A stretch of 64,000 nucleotides of DNA from Chitinophaga skermanii. Its GTDB lineage: Bacteria > Bacteroidota > Bacteroidia > Chitinophagales > Chitinophagaceae. Below are positions 1 to 10,600 of this stretch, piece after piece (position 1 is the stretch's first letter; each line of letters begins with the position of its first letter). The position numbers and the translations under genes were made by a program. Location of the stretch: contig NZ_QLLL01000002.1 in NCBI RefSeq assembly GCF_003259335.1, positions 829,968 to 893,967 of the forward strand, in the 5' to 3' direction. The notes beneath the pieces are model-generated. The model was not told the DNA's origin. It saw only the letters and a list, made by a program, of their open reading frames with translations, and did no database searches.

Positions 1-3000
1 GCTCCCAGTTATAACTACTATATGCCCCGGTGTAAGAGAAATCGATATCTTCTGTTGGAAATGCCAAATTCCCATTCTTATCTTTATAAATAGGCTTTAC
101 ATAATCGGAAGGTGAATAAGATGCGAAGTTGAACCGATTATACCCGTTAAATTGTTCTGGGAATAGCTGTATTCTTCTATTCAATACACCTTTCACACCT
201 TTATTAGTAGCTTCTTTGACAAATACGCCAGCGTATGGATGATAGTGGATATAGAAATTGATGGTGGCATTTTGATAATATACCCATTGACGACTATAAT
301 AATCGTAATCGCGGTAATTTTCACCTATAAAGTCGACATTATAATTATGCAATGCATCCCAATAAAAGTAAGAGGTTGCATAGGGAAAGTTCGATGCGGA
401 GGCATCAATAACAGAATGACTTTTGGCTTGCGTGTTATTCAACACTTTAAAACGATTTTGCAGCACTTGGGGATACAGGTTTACCGGTGCATCGCCTAAC
501 ACGGCAGCATAATAGAACTCGCAGTATTGTGTAAAGTGTTGAATTAGGTTATTTTTAAAGCCGGTATTATTACTGCTTAACATAAACTCTCCCTGTACAG
601 GCGTTACCGTCATTTGCTTACCATACTTTCTAAACGACATATCGCCATACTGTGCTTGGTAGTCTACTCCTCTAAACACCTTCATATCGAAGTTACTACC
701 AATGCGCGCTCTAAAATTGATGTTACTTGGATCTTCTCCTACAGTAGCAAAAGGTATTTGTAGGTTAGTATTCGTAACTGTTTTAGCCGTCCACTTACCA
801 TCGATCAATTCGCTCCAGCACATCGATATTTCCCAATACTTTTGGGGGCGTGCGAGGGTAATGTTTGAACCTGCTGAAGGAATGTTCATCACAGTAGGAT
901 CGTATGCTTTTTCGATAAATTGTGGCCACATGATAGATACACGTTCATTATAGACCGCTATTTGCAAGTGGTTACTATTGATATCAAGCGGAATTTTTGT
1001 CCATGGCGTCCAACGCCCTTTATTAATACGTTTCCGGTAATAATAGGAAGGAGCGGCGCTACCACGGGTACGGGCTAATACGTGTAGAATGTTTTGCGAG
1101 CCATTGACTTCGTTGAAAATCGCACGGGTTTCTAGGTTGGCAATATCTTCCAGTTTATCTACAAAATTGATGAATGCGCGGTTGGCCGATTCATTCGTCA
1201 TTTCGTGTTGCATTAACTCATCTTCTAACTCTGTAAAAATGGACGACTTCTCATCGCGAAGTTCTGGTTCAATCCAGTTCTCTGGATATAAGAATACTTT
1301 GCGGTTAGCTTCCCATACACGGTAATACTTCATCCAATCCCATTGGTTCCATTTCGCATCGTAAGCGGCATTCACTACTACCATAGGTTCTAGGTTCAAA
1401 AAGCAGCGTTGCACAAATAATTGTGTACTGGCAATGGCCTGTTTGAGTCTTGAGGTAAGCATCATCGGGCTCATTTCCACATCGATTAAGAAATAATTGT
1501 ACACGCCATTTACATCTGTCCATTGTTGGGTTGAACCATTCGGATTGTGTAGTAGGTAACTCAATAATGCATCACGCTTTTGCACGCGGAATTTATCTTG
1601 AATGGGTTGTAAGATGACCTGCCATTGACTCCAATCGTATTTCGCTTTAATAGCTTGCTTAATGTTTTCAACGATTTCGAATGTAGGAATATGCTTAGCC
1701 CATGTAATAACACGTTGTGCACTTACCCCAATTTGCTGCACGGTTTCCATGCATTGAGTAAGTCGCAATAAGTTACCCGCGGTTTTGAAGGCGGTGCGTG
1801 GCAACCATGTGAATGCCGTAATACACGACATCATATCCTGTTCGTTCCAACCGGTTAAAGTGGCTAATGCCTTCACAATACCAGGATCGGAGCTTGCCGG
1901 GTTGTTTAACATGTTCAACCATTCAGTAATACTGATCGTCGATTTTGGTAAGCGGCTGCGCCATTTGAAATGATCTACCAAGTTAATCCATGTGCTCATC
2001 TGCACCGTTGAGGTAGCATCTATCGGTATTTTATTGGCCAACATCCAGCCAATCGATTGGGCATTACTTTCCACCAACCACCATTGCAATTCTTCCGACT
2101 GTATTTTCAACTTTGTAATAATCAATGCCAGTTTATCGAGTAAGCGTAGGCTATTATAAATAGCTGGAAAATTGGTTTCAACAATGTCGAACTTAAAGCT
2201 GCCATTGGTGATTTTTTCTAATAACCGGGTATCAACAAAGTTTTGAACAAGGGGAATATTGGTGTTATTTAACTTCAATTCACTTAGTAATAGGTTGGTG
2301 AGTACCCCGTCGACTTGTAATATCTCGGATAAGCATTGTTTAACGAATGCTTGCTGTTGCGTATTGAGCAACCAAGCTTGTAAGGCCGGTTGGAAATAAG
2401 CCAGTCTTTCTGCTTTGGGTAAGCCTTCCGGTGTAGCAGCGAGCTTGGTTTTGGCGTCGGCAATCGTTAATACGCCGGTGAAATAGTTGTCAATTAAAGT
2501 GCTGGCTTTTTCGGTTTCCGTATCGTTCCAAGTACCCGTAACAATAGCAAAGGCTTTGCTTAGATCGGCATCGGTTTTTAGATTGGGTAACAAGCCAAGC
2601 TTTGACTGTATATAGGCCTCCAGGCTTTCGCCTGTTTTAAGTGCTACATCATCCGCGATTTTAACCAGGCCATCGCGCAATAATTGGATATTTTGGGTAA
2701 TGACTTTATTATCTAAACCTACTCCTTCATTTAACGATAATTGATTCGCCAATAAGTAGTTTACCTCGGCAATAGAAAACGCGTTTCCTTTCACCTTATC
2801 GATCAATTCCACAAAAGCCAGTGTATTAGCAGGCGACTCGAAAGGATTCTTACCCCAAAGCTGCTTCAACCTCATCACATCACGCGGTTGTAAATCGAGC
2901 CATTTAGCTAGTACTACATGGCGGTAAATGTTACTTAACATGCCATAATCCATGGTTGCATTCACGCTCAATCCAAGATCGCCTATAACAGACAATAACG

Positions 3001-6000
3001 ATTGTTCACTAATACCCATGCCTGCGTGCATAACGGGTAAATAGTAAGAAATAGGGCGGTTTATTTCTTTGGGATTGGCCGGGAAGATTAAAGGTACACC
3101 TACCTTCTTATTACGGAACAGTGTTTCGTACAAGGTAGTTACCGGCGTGCTTTCCGTATTGTTATAATCCAGGTAAGCAGTATGATCAATATTGTTGTGC
3201 AACACCAGTACTTCTGGCCAAGACAAGCCAAACCTTTCTTTTATACTATATACTTTCGATAATGACAATAATACTGATTCATTTAACAGCTTACCTGCCG
3301 AAGGATTTGCTACATCTACATATGGTAAAGCCATATCCAGTTCATACATTTTCCCTCCTAAGCGACGCCACAAACGAACAAATCTATGTATGCGGCTTAG
3401 TACATCTGCCGTTAAACCTACCACGGTAAACAAATTCACATCGCAATTGGCCGTATTGGTAGTATCTGGGATATCATTGATATATACGGTACCCGTTGGA
3501 TTTACAAAGGGCAATTGAAGTACCTGTAATAATTCTTTATACGCTAATCCAGTTCTGTTTAGTAAGATGGGAACTTTCGACAATACAGCCAGCCAAGTAC
3601 CTTTAATATTGGTGGTAGTATCGTTAGGAGAAGCTGGATGGAAAAGGTTGTTATCATTTTCGCGTAAGCCCCAAAACTCCCACGCTTTCTTAGCTGGGTA
3701 ATTATTGGCAATAATTTGAGCTTCTATTTCTGTCATGCCCAAGATCGACAAGCCAATATTGTATTCTACGGGGCTGAATACTTCCACATTGTTGACAACA
3801 TTCCTTTGTTGAAAAAGCTGTAAGAAAGCAGGTTGCGTAGTACCCATTTGTTCGAAATACACACGTGCTTGTTGGAAAGGCAAGCTAAATGGCATCGTAA
3901 AGGGGAAAACTTGTGACTCTAGTTTTGTATATGCTGCTCGGTTTGTGTATGCTGGTGTAACCAGTAATTCTTCTTTCGTTAACTTGGTTTGTTTTGTTTC
4001 CCAAACCAGCAGGTACGTACCCGAGATATAAGCACGCAAAGAAGTATTCTTATCGCGAATTGTCCACATACCAATTTTATCCGGTGGGGCTACTTCGGCT
4101 TTATCACTGATAATAAAGTTATTCGATAAAGCAGTATACATGGCCGTACTAATTCTACCGGCGGCAATGGGCAAATTATTGTACGACATAGACGGTGCAT
4201 TACTCACTGCTTCTTCCAATACCTCGTTCACTAAATCGATATAAGGCATGGGAGTATTCGTGTTCTCGCATGTAAGTTCCATGTATCCGAGGTCGGGGCG
4301 ACGGTTATTGAGCACATCAAATACTTTACCATAGTTGGCATTACGTTCCAATAAAAAACGGTTCATATCTACGAAATAGGCAGCTGCACTATATACAGAA
4401 CGGCAGGCTTTGCATTCGCAATAATCTTGTGAGCCAAACAAACTTTTCAGATTCGGTAAAGCAGCGGCAATACCCATTGTAGCTGCTAATGATTTTTCAT
4501 TAGCCGGTTGTTGCTCACCAGTTACCTGTGCGGGAACCGCGGCAGGTAATGAACCATTCATAGCGGCATTAAAAGTACCGAATAGCGATAACACCATAGC
4601 ATAAGTATTCTCGGCACGGTGGTATATTTTACGGCATTCTACACTACTAAGTCCTGCATCTTCCATTTCGGCCGCGAACTGTTCGCTACCCATGAAATAT
4701 ATTTGCTGAGCAGAGGAGATATCCTTGTTCAACATGGCGTCTACTGCTTGGAAAGTAGGTTGTAGTTTGAACCCACGTTGAATTGTTTTCACCGCTTTCA
4801 CTGTAGCTTCGGCATCTACGATATTATCAAGTGCACCAGGTGTTTCTGCTATGTATGCATCTACACGATGTTCATCTAGGAAGAAGCCGGGGTTTTGATC
4901 GAGGAAGGTACTTACATCAGCAGTTTCTGGTATTAGTTTATGAATGGGGCTTTCCGTAGCAACGAGTGATTTACGGAGCTGCTTGGTTTTCTTAAATCGG
5001 CTACTGAAGGCAGCTGTTGGATAGTTTCGTTCGAACATTTTATCCAAAATCGTAGCGTATTGTTCCAACTTTTCTGCTGCTGTTTCACCATCCATATTAG
5101 CAGGTGCGCCAATTACTTTTCCATCAGGACCATTACTTTTCAAAATAGCGATCCAATCTTCCACATCATAAGCGGCAAGTTCTTGCTTTTTTGTGATCTC
5201 GCCTTTCATGATCTTATCACGTAAGGCAGCTACCAAAGGCAAATAATTGCGTGTTAGCATACCTATTTCCATGCTTAGCTTCACGCCTTTAATATCTTCA
5301 TCATCGAACAGCTTTTCATCCTTCAACTTCACCCATAAATCATCTAAAGAACCAACATGGTCTACCAGCGCTGCCATAAATTCCGATTGCTTATTGGCTA
5401 CGTTCGGTGTTAATGCAATTAGTTCACCTACTGTTCCCTTACCACCGCCTTTACCAATTTCATTGGCTGCATAATACAGTTTCATGTTATTGAATGTGTT
5501 GGCGATACTGTCGATATTAATTTTCAGTTTGGCGGGAACAAGGTTGTTATTGATAGCCGTGTTGATAATATTGGTATGTTCTTCGTTTGGAATATTACTA
5601 CAATCTTTCAATAATTTATTGGCCACCACGCTTACCTTTTGGGTATCTAATAAATCGCGTAACAAATCGTTCGTTACAAACCCGGGCAAGCCTTGTTTTA
5701 CATAAGCGAAAAAAGTGACCGCATCTAGTGGGAAGCCAATGCTTTTAGCTACTTCTTCCAAGTGGTAAGCGGCTATCCATGAGAGTATAAGCTCAATAGA
5801 TTGTTGTGTTTCTCCTTCTAAGAAGGAAATGTCCTGGTATTGCTCATTTTCTTTCAAATCCAATACTGCCAAACCGTCTAACAAAGGCGTAAATATTACT
5901 TCACAGGTTTCAAAACTCGTTAAGCCTTGGTAGTTATTATCCTCGATATTGATCACCACATCCAATTGTTGCGGTGCATTAAAGTGAATGGACGTGTTAT

Positions 6001-6580
6001 GTATCACCATGTTATTCTTTCCATACACGCGCAGTACTAGGTCGGCACTTAACTTCTCCGCTTTTGTAAACTGTTCTCTTTTATAGGCAATGGAAAAAAT
6101 ACCGTTCTTAATAGTAGCAGTACCCAGTAACTGTTCGGCACGCAAGTCGCGATCGAAGGCTTCAATTTTAACTGCATCCAGCAGTTCTCCGAATTCGTTG
6201 CGTACAATACCTGCTACTGTGTAAATGTTTTCGTCGCCTGCTTTAATTTGAATTGTTAGTTTAATATCTACTACTTCGAGTTTATTCGGGTTGCATTTAC
6301 AAGTGGCGGTGTGTATTAATGTATTGCCATTGAAAATTGACAAGGTAAAATCGCCTTCATCGCTTCTTACAAATGCTTGTTGAAAATCATTTGCATCGAA
6401 GGAAAAAGAATACATACCGTTGTTATCGGTAAGGGCAATACTTCCATTGGGTACACTGAGTAAACTAGGTGCTGGGGCGGCTGCATTGCCGGCTAACTGT
6501 ACTGTTAGGCCTGGATAAGGCTGGTTAGCAAGGTCCGTTATACGGCCAGTAATGCCGTATTGTTTGATGGAGGGTAACAT
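1..6580 (-). CDS. TcA-like Tc toxin subunit, C-terminus cut by window edge
   Basis: The frame is open from an ATG at 6580 to base 1, about 2193 codons, and the last codon is still in phase, so the gene continues outside the window. TcA proteins form the pentameric, receptor-binding, pore-forming part of ABC toxin complexes. Seen in the sequence: a VRP1-type segment near residues 700-790 with a CECKACRS cysteine pair and RRPDLGYMELTCENTNTPMP, and the family hallmark RVWEANRKVFLYPENW near residue 1753, followed by a neuraminidase-like region. Unusually, the N-terminus carries two short beta-sandwich repeats (about residues 8-95 and 115-205; GITGRITDLANQPYPG and TVAGIVRNEFGELLDA) that look like carboxypeptidase-regulatory or transthyretin-like domains. 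No signal peptide is visible. It starts 37 bp after the TcB-TcC gene and is probably cotranscribed. The TcB-binding and pore regions would lie off the left edge. Confidence 0.85.
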   Translation of the reverse strand, partial: MLPSIKQYGITGRITDLANQPYPGLTVQLAGNAAAPAPSLLSVPNGSIALTDNNGMYSFSFDANDFQQAFVRSDEGDFTLSIFNGNTLIHTATCKCNPNKLEVVDIKLTIQIKAGDENIYTVAGIVRNEFGELLDAVKIEAFDRDLRAEQLLGTATIKNGIFSIAYKREQFTKAEKLSADLVLRVYGKNNMVIHNTSIHFNAPQQLDVVINIEDNNYQGLTSFETCEVIFTPLLDGLAVLDLKENEQYQDISFLEGETQQSIELILSWIAAYHLEEVAKSIGFPLDAVTFFAYVKQGLPGFVTNDLLRDLLDTQKVSVVANKLLKDCSNIPNEEHTNIINTAINNNLVPAKLKINIDSIANTFNNMKLYYAANEIGKGGGKGTVGELIALTPNVANKQSEFMAALVDHVGSLDDLWVKLKDEKLFDDEDIKGVKLSMEIGMLTRNYLPLVAALRDKIMKGEITKKQELAAYDVEDWIAILKSNGPDGKVIGAPANMDGETAAEKLEQYATILDKMFERNYPTAAFSSRFKKTKQLRKSLVATESPIHKLIPETADVSTFLDQNPGFFLDEHRVDAYIAETPGALDNIVDAEATVKAVKTIQRGFKLQPTFQAVDAMLNKDISSAQQIYFMGSEQFAAEMEDAGLSSVECRKIYHRAENTYAMVLSLFGTFNAAMNGSLPAAVPAQVTGEQQPANEKSLAATMGIAAALPNLKSLFGSQDYCECKACRSVYSAAAYFVDMNRFLLERNANYGKVFDVLNNRRPDLGYMELTCENTNTPMPYIDLVNEVLEEAVSNAPSMSYNNLPIAAGRISTAMYTALSNNFIISDKAEVAPPDKIGMWTIRDKNTSLRAYISGTYLLVWETKQTKLTKEELLVTPAYTNRAAYTKLESQVFPFTMPFSLPFQQARVYFEQMGTTQPAFLQLFQQRNVVNNVEVFSPVEYNIGLSILGMTEIEAQIIANNYPAKKAWEFWGLRENDNNLFHPASPNDTTTNIKGTWLAVLSKVPILLNRTGLAYKELLQVLQLPFVNPTGTVYINDIPDTTNTANCDVNLFTVVGLTADVLSRIHRFVRLWRRLGGKMYELDMALPYVDVANPSAGKLLNESVLLSLSKVYSIKERFGLSWPEVLVLHNNIDHTAYLDYNNTESTPVTTLYETLFRNKKVGVPLIFPANPKEINRPISYYLPVMHAGMGISEQSLLSVIGDLGLSVNATMDYGMLSNIYRHVVLAKWLDLQPRDVMRLKQLWGKNPFESPANTLAFVELIDKVKGNAFSIAEVNYLLANQLSLNEGVGLDNKVITQNIQLLRDGLVKIADDVALKTGESLEAYIQSKLGLLPNLKTDADLSKAFAIVTGTWNDTETEKASTLIDNYFTGVLTIADAKTKLAATPEGLPKAERLAYFQPALQAWLLNTQQQAFVKQCLSEILQVDGVLTNLLLSELKLNNTNIPLVQNFVDTRLLEKITNGSFKFDIVETNFPAIYNSLRLLDKLALIITKLKIQSEELQWWLVESNAQSIGWMLANKIPIDATSTVQMSTWINLVDHFKWRSRLPKSTISITEWLNMLNNPASSDPGIVKALATLTGWNEQDMMSCITAFTWLPRTAFKTAGNLLRLTQCMETVQQIGVSAQRVITWAKHIPTFEIVENIKQAIKAKYDWSQWQVILQPIQDKFRVQKRDALLSYLLHNPNGSTQQWTDVNGVYNYFLIDVEMSPMMLTSRLKQAIASTQLFVQRCFLNLEPMVVVNAAYDAKWNQWDWMKYYRVWEANRKVFLYPENWIEPELRDEKSSIFTELEDELMQHEMTNESANRAFINFVDKLEDIANLETRAIFNEVNGSQNILHVLARTRGSAAPSYYYRKRINKGRWTPWTKIPLDINSNHLQIAVYNERVSIMWPQFIEKAYDPTVMNIPSAGSNITLARPQKYWEISMCWSELIDGKWTAKTVTNTNLQIPFATVGEDPSNINFRARIGSNFDMKVFRGVDYQAQYGDMSFRKYGKQMTVTPVQGEFMLSSNNTGFKNNLIQHFTQYCEFYYAAVLGDAPVNLYPQVLQNRFKVLNNTQAKSHSVIDASASNFPYATSYFYWDALHNYNVDFIGENYRDYDYYSRQWVYYQNATINFYIHYHPYAGVFVKEATNKGVKGVLNRRIQLFPEQFNGYNRFNFASYSPSDYVKPIYKDKNGNLAFPTEDIDFSYTGAYSSYNWE

Positions 6581-6592
6581 GTTTTATTAAAT

Positions 6593-6604
6593 TAATTGGG
6601 GTAT
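6593..6604 (-). promoter_or_regulatory. 12-bp leader motif shared by both toxin genes
   Basis: The minus strand reads ATACCCCAATTA here, 13 to 24 bases before the TcA ATG at 6580. The same 12 bases occur at 14282-14293 directly at the TcB-TcC start. It may be a translation-initiation or RNA-binding element; the function is unknown. Confidence 0.3.
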
Positions 6605-6617
6605 AAAATGATGATTT

Positions 6618-7680
6618 TTAATTCTCTCCTTTGATAAATCTCAATAAGGTGTTAGGTTTCTGTTGATCTGGACGTAAAAAGTATGGACTATTTTTTTGTG
6701 GATCGAAGTACTTTTTATCATAAACATCTACCTGCTTGGGAAATTCAGCCGACTTCGCCTTTGTTCCTTCTAAGTCACTTAAAATATCTAAAGCATCATC
6801 CTCACTAATAAATTTGCCTTTGTATTTGTATGTTGGCCTAGGTTTACCACTTACTTCTAAATGGACTGCGTGGCGTACAGTATCATCTTGTGTAAAAATT
6901 GCCATGTATGAACCAGGTTCGGGCTCAACACAAGAATCCAACTCTAACCTAAGGTTATTTTTCAACCGCCCGCTTTTATTCAATTTTTCTAATCCTTTTT
7001 CAGCAATTTCCACCACTTCGCCAACCGTTTCTATTGGACTATCAACAATACTCACTTTACGTTCGGCTAATTCTAAGAATTCAGTATTGGTTAGTTCCTT
7101 TTCTCCTGGCTTTAAATGTTTATTTACCTCGTGGCAAATAGTATCAGCCACGCAAAGATTTTTGTTACCAGAAGGATTTACAGGATTGCCTGACTTGGGT
7201 TTTATTGGACCTTCTGCACTACCAATAGGTAGTTCAAGTTTCGCTGTTCTGCTGGCCAGTTTGGCTTCCATTTTTGCGGCACGTGCAGCTTTTAATTCCA
7301 TCATCCAAGGACCAACATCTAAAGCAAGTTCAATCAATGCCATGGTCCGACTTGTTTCTTGCCCAGTTACGGTAACACCTGAAGCTAAGCGTTCTGCTGG
7401 ATCAAGGATAGGTACTAATCCTGCTCCCATTTCCATACCCATTAAACTAGCCATAGAAGCATCCTTTTCAATGGGCACTAATCTAAACGTAGCAGTACGT
7501 ACAATGCCTCCTACAGCGCCACCAACCCCGCCCTTCGGCGCTTCTGCACTAACCCTATTCGCCGCTATATTCACCTGCGCTTTACCGCCAAACACCGATT
7601 CCCACATAGCACCTAACTCTTGGCCCATTCGTTCTTGCATGAGGGTAAAACCCCAATCTTGCGCACTCATACCTTGACAA
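6618..7680 (-). other. Variable C-terminal toxin payload of the TcB-TcC protein
   Basis: Region of about 350 residues after the RHS core end (IDPGG). It begins with a helix- and Ala/Gly-rich linker (GGVGGAVGGIVRTATF), then a globular part. NLCVADTICHEV places a cysteine at residue 2377 and RHAVHLEVSG places histidines at 2471 and 2474, in the Cys-before-His order of papain-fold toxins. A strand-rich segment follows (RPTYKYKGKFIS). I do not recognise a named family; a papain-like cysteine peptidase, deamidase or transferase fold is an inference from this pattern only. No immunity gene follows; the next gene is TcA. Confidence 0.45.
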
Positions 7681-10600
7681 CCGCCGGGATCGATCATCGT
7701 TAAGGGGGCATTATTACAATATGCATAACTATTAATACCACCGCGTGTACCAATGGGATCGCTACTAAGCCATCGCCCTAACCAAGGCATGTAATACCTT
7801 GCAGTATGGTATGATAATCCCGATTCCTCGTCGCGCTCCATACCAGAAAAACGGTATTGTTTCGTGGCGGTTTTAATCGTTTTATTAACAGCTTGGTAAG
7901 CAGTGGTTCCAAAAGGGTGATACTCTTCATACGACAATATATTCCCGGTATGATCTAACTCTAAACAAGCAGCACCTAAGTGGTTAGTAAATTGATAGCG
8001 CGCAATGTGTTGTAATGTACCGTCGTTTACTTCGTTGCGCGTTTCTATTCGAACAAAACGGTGGTCGCCATCTACCAGGCTTAAACTTTCTCGTTGCAAG
8101 CCGGCATTACTGCCTGAATGTTGAATGTACAATTCATAACCAGCCACGTAAACCCGTTCTTCTTTCTTCGTTGGGGTATGACCGGGGGCAGCGGTATTCA
8201 ATGTAATTTTCCTTATTCTTCTACCGCTACTATCGTATTGGTAATAGGTTGTTTCAGGAACACCGCCATCTACTCTTCGCTGGCGTGATGTTTTGCATAC
8301 GCGATCTTGGCAATCGTAAACGATAGTTTGGAGGTGAGGTAAATCGGTGATATGTCCACGCGAGGTATTGTAACCGTATTGATAGGTTTGTGTGCCTACT
8401 TGGGTTTGCAATAACCTGTTATTCGATTGATGATAGGTATAACCGCGTACCCAGTTATTCCCAGTAGCTTGGTGTTTCATTTGGGTAATATTGCCTACTT
8501 CGTCGTATGCAAATTGCTGAACGTAGTTGCGCATCATCATGGGATCGGCGGGGTTTAATTGTACAAGGAAAGGGGCGTCTTGCCAATTATCATCCAGTCC
8601 GTAAGTAAGTGCCGCGTTGTTCTCCCTACCTGTGGCTTCCACAATGCGGTATAATGCATCGTAGGTAAATGTATTGGTAGCGGTTACGGGTTGATTTTGC
8701 GCGAAGGTGGTAGGCACAGCATGATCAGTTATATGGGTGATATTCCCTACGGGGTCGTAGGTATAACGCCAATCTTGCAAAATGTCTCCATCTTGTCGGG
8801 CTGTTACAATGCGAGATATTAAGAAGGTTGTTTCATCATAGAAAAGACGCGTACTAGTATTGTTTCCGTATAATATTTTACTTCGGCGACCCTTTTCATT
8901 ATAGGTAACTTGTTGTACATAATTGCGTGTAACAGCAGGTTGTAAGTGGGTGGCAGATTCGCTGGTTAATAAACCTCCTTCATCATAAACTGGCGTTATG
9001 ATGGTTCCACAAGGTGCGAGCTGTTCTGTAATTCTACCGAGTGCATCATATTGTGTGGCAAAAGTGTACACATTCGGTTCAAGTAGTTGTTCATTCTCCT
9101 CCACATCATCATGCCAATTTACCATCTCTTCAAATTTGCTATATAAGCGGCGATGCGTAGCAAGTGGATTGCCTAGGAAACTATAAGCATCGGTATAAGT
9201 TACTCCGGCAGTATCGAAATGTTGGTAAATTTGGCCACGCATATTCCTTTGGGCAGCATTGATCAATCCTTCACCATATACCCAAGCATCAAACACATGA
9301 TGTAAAGCAGTTTCACCATCACCTCCCATTACAGTTGATTTAAGGGGGCGATGGAGGGTATCATACGTAAACAAGAAAGTAAAGTTACGATCATCCCAAG
9401 TAGTGATTAATTGGCCATTCACATTAAAAAAGGACCATTTCTCGCCTGTATCCACATGATCTACATGCACGCATGTACCCAGTAAGTTATACGTATAATT
9501 CACCACGGTATTATTCCGTGCATCGATCGTGCGCAGCAAATTACTGTTACTATCAAAATAATTCGTTGTGTGTAATTTCTCGATACCTTTTGTACCTACT
9601 ACTTGCGCTTCCGATACCACTGTTCTGCCTAGTGTATCAACATACTGAATATTCGGGGTATGGGCATGTAAAGCGGCTTTCATAGCAGCAGATTGCTCCT
9701 GCGCGGGATCTTTCCCGGCAGCAATTAATTCGGTATCTATAAGACGGTTAACCCGCTTATTGTACCATGCTGATTCAAGTACAGTATCATTAGGGTCGAA
9801 CGTTTCGGATTGCCATGGTGAATAATTTGTGTAGCTGAATGTTTGGTTAGGTAGTATTGTTTTAACTACCCTTCCTTGTGCATCGTAATAAAACAAAGGC
9901 GTAACACCTACTTCTACTAATTCCGTATGCGCTTCATATGCGAAAGAAGTGGCGTAATAGGGTTCATATTTCTTCACCATATTCCCCTTATTATTCATCA
10001 CCAATCGCCCGTCGCCAATCCATCTTAATTGCGTAGGTGTTTGTAATGAAGTATCAACAGTTGTTATTAGTACTTCACCATCTTCAATACTCACATGCTT
10101 GGCAATACCCGGGGCAGCTTGCGATTTCTGCATAATAATATAGCCTAAGCCAGACATATATTCAAAGGCCATTTTTACCGGCGATTGAGGGTTTGCATGA
10201 TAATACTGTTCTCGCGTAATACCTGCTACTACAGCAGGTTGCCCCGCCACCATGTAACGGTTAAAATCATATACATACCGCATGCTGGCATGATGCAATA
10301 AACTACTTGCATGTATTTGTAATGTGCGACTATCATTTGCTGTGAAGAAGGCGTTTATTTGATCATACTCGGCGGGCAACGTGTGACCGAATAAACCGTT
10401 AAGGTCATCGGCTTCATTGCCTTTCCCTAAGCGGGCCACTGCTTTTACAAGTCCTAATTCATCAAATAGCACTTGTGAAATATTATCGTTGATATCGCTA
10501 ATTCCATTAGGCAGTAATGTATAATAATCAATCCCTGTTACACTTGTTCGGTTGCCAATGGCATCTTCTGTATACATTAGCCACAATTGGTATGACTCAT

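Noticed and set aside
6736..7677. 313-codon plus-strand open frame opposite the toxin payload
   Set aside because: It is the mirror of the TcB-TcC frame, Ser/Pro-rich without domains, signal or start context; a shadow of the real gene.
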